Shown: positions 33,004 through 33,451 of the stretch, piece after piece
Layout of the letters: each line of letters opens with the position of its first letter
Position numbering within the stretch: the first letter of the stretch is position 1
Source: an uncultured Chthonomonas sp.
GTDB taxonomy: Bacteria; Armatimonadota; Chthonomonadetes; Chthonomonadales; Chthonomonadaceae
DNA length: 33,451 nucleotides
NCBI GenBank assembly: GCA_903919615.1
Contig: CAIXIX010000339.1
Location: 1 to 33,451, forward strand
Reading direction: 5' to 3'
Notes under the pieces: generated by a model
What the model was told of the DNA's origin: nothing
Database searches by the model: none
What the model saw: only the letters and a program-made list of their open reading frames with translations
Program-made: the position numbers and the translations under genes

Positions 33004-33396
33004 TTGAATAATTCAAGCGATAACTTAAAACAGCGCGGCGGCAGGGGTGAGGATGCGGCGGTCGAATACCTGATATCGATCGGCTGGCGAATCCTTAACC
33101 GAAACTACCGATGCGCCGCTGGTGAGATCGACATTGTTGCTACAGATCCTGATGGAGTTCTCTGTTTTGTAGAGGTCAAAGCAAGGAGTGGGGTAACACA
33201 TGGAACGGGATTAGGATCGATCACTGCGCGAAAACAACAGAAGCTCCTTGCAGCGGCAAACACCTATCTCGGAGCAGTCTGGGCCGTTGAAAATCCACTC
33301 ATAGAGCCGAATTGCCGGTTTGATGTAATCGTTATTGCTCTATCTGACGGCTCGCCATCACGCGTAATACTTCATAAAGGGGCATTTACAGCGTAG
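33004..33396 (+). CDS. yraN: YraN/UPF0102 family nuclease-like protein
   Basis: The 130-residue protein matches the UPF0102 family, a restriction-endonuclease-like fold of unknown role. It shows GRGEDAAVEYLISIGWRILN, then RNYRCAAGEIDIVATD, and CFVEVKAR with the putative catalytic D, E and K (GEIDIVA, then FVEVKAR). The TTG at 33004 is the only reasonable start; no ribosome-binding site is evident. It follows rnhB by 20 bases, as in many genomes, and ends the operon before a strong palindrome. In many bacteria it lies beside DNA-processing genes, but its function is not established. Confidence 0.92.
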   Translation: MNNSSDNLKQRGGRGEDAAVEYLISIGWRILNRNYRCAAGEIDIVATDPDGVLCFVEVKARSGVTHGTGLGSITARKQQKLLAAANTYLGAVWAVENPLIEPNCRFDVIVIALSDGSPSRVILHKGAFTA

Positions 33397-33421
33397 GCAA
33401 TACATGCTACCAAACGGTAAA

Positions 33422-33451
33422 CGGCCCTGAACTCAATTGAGTTCAGGGCCG
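33422..33451. terminator. 30-base perfect palindrome at the right edge, terminator of the ffh-yraN operon
   Basis: Two 15-base arms (33422-33436 and 33437-33451) are perfectly complementary and meet at CAATTG. It begins 25 bases after the yraN stop and reaches the window's end, so any T-run lies outside. The structure resembles the strong hairpin at 9930-9973. Confidence 0.75.

Overview
The window is an ordinary bacterial chromosome segment of moderate GC content with dense, short-spaced genes on both strands. Several features suggest a deep-branching diderm-like bacterium, possibly Armatimonadota or a related lineage: a SecA of 1,115 residues with large insertions, a YidC with an atypical N-terminal domain, the order ffh-rpsP-khpA-rimM-trmD-rplS-lepB-rnhB-yraN, a lipoprotein-type sugar-binding protein, and frequent GTG/TTG starts. 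The taxonomic guess rests on gene order and protein appearance only and is weak. I see no phage, insertion sequence, CRISPR array, tRNA or rRNA gene.

Layout. 1-2202 (minus strand): a class III nucleotide cyclase/ATPase regulator running off the left edge, endonuclease III, and a hypothetical protein. 2421-5865: secA with its promoter and terminator. 6026-9885 (plus): a secreted NTF2-like protein, a PfkB-family kinase and a large HTH-TPR regulator. This block ends at a very strong hairpin, facing a convergent secreted protein (10029-10643) with a duplicated Pro/Gly motif. 10981-13227: a rhodanese-type sulfurtransferase and an orphan trpB. 13312-17574: a sugar-uptake cluster, with an RbsC-like permease and RbsB-like lipoprotein facing a minus-strand group of SDR, sugar-phosphate isomerase-like and DUF2784-like membrane genes. 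No transporter ATPase is encoded here. 17763-18665: a PhyH-type dioxygenase.

18743-22170 is the classical rpmH-rnpA-yidD-yidC-jag block (ribosomal protein L34, RNase P protein, membrane insertase and RNA-binding partner), followed by a complete tmRNA gene with its own promoter and terminator. 22458-24293 is typA/bipA, preceded by a leader that can form alternative hairpins. 24372-27082 holds a small cysteine-motif protein, a secreted GH26-like glycoside hydrolase and a membrane-anchored amidase. 27111-33396 is a translation and secretion superoperon: ffh, rpsP, khpA, rimM, trmD, rplS, lepB, rnhB and yraN, closed by a 30-base perfect palindrome at the right edge. SecA, YidC, Ffh and LepB together cover most of the core protein-export route. 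RnpA, L34, S16, RimM, TrmD, L19, KhpA, Jag, TypA and tmRNA cover ribosome and RNA maintenance.

The least explained items are the duplicated motif in the secreted protein beside the HTH-TPR regulator, the SecA and YidC extra domains, the cyclase that lacks its transition-state arginine, the rimM gene without a conventional start codon, and the typA leader.
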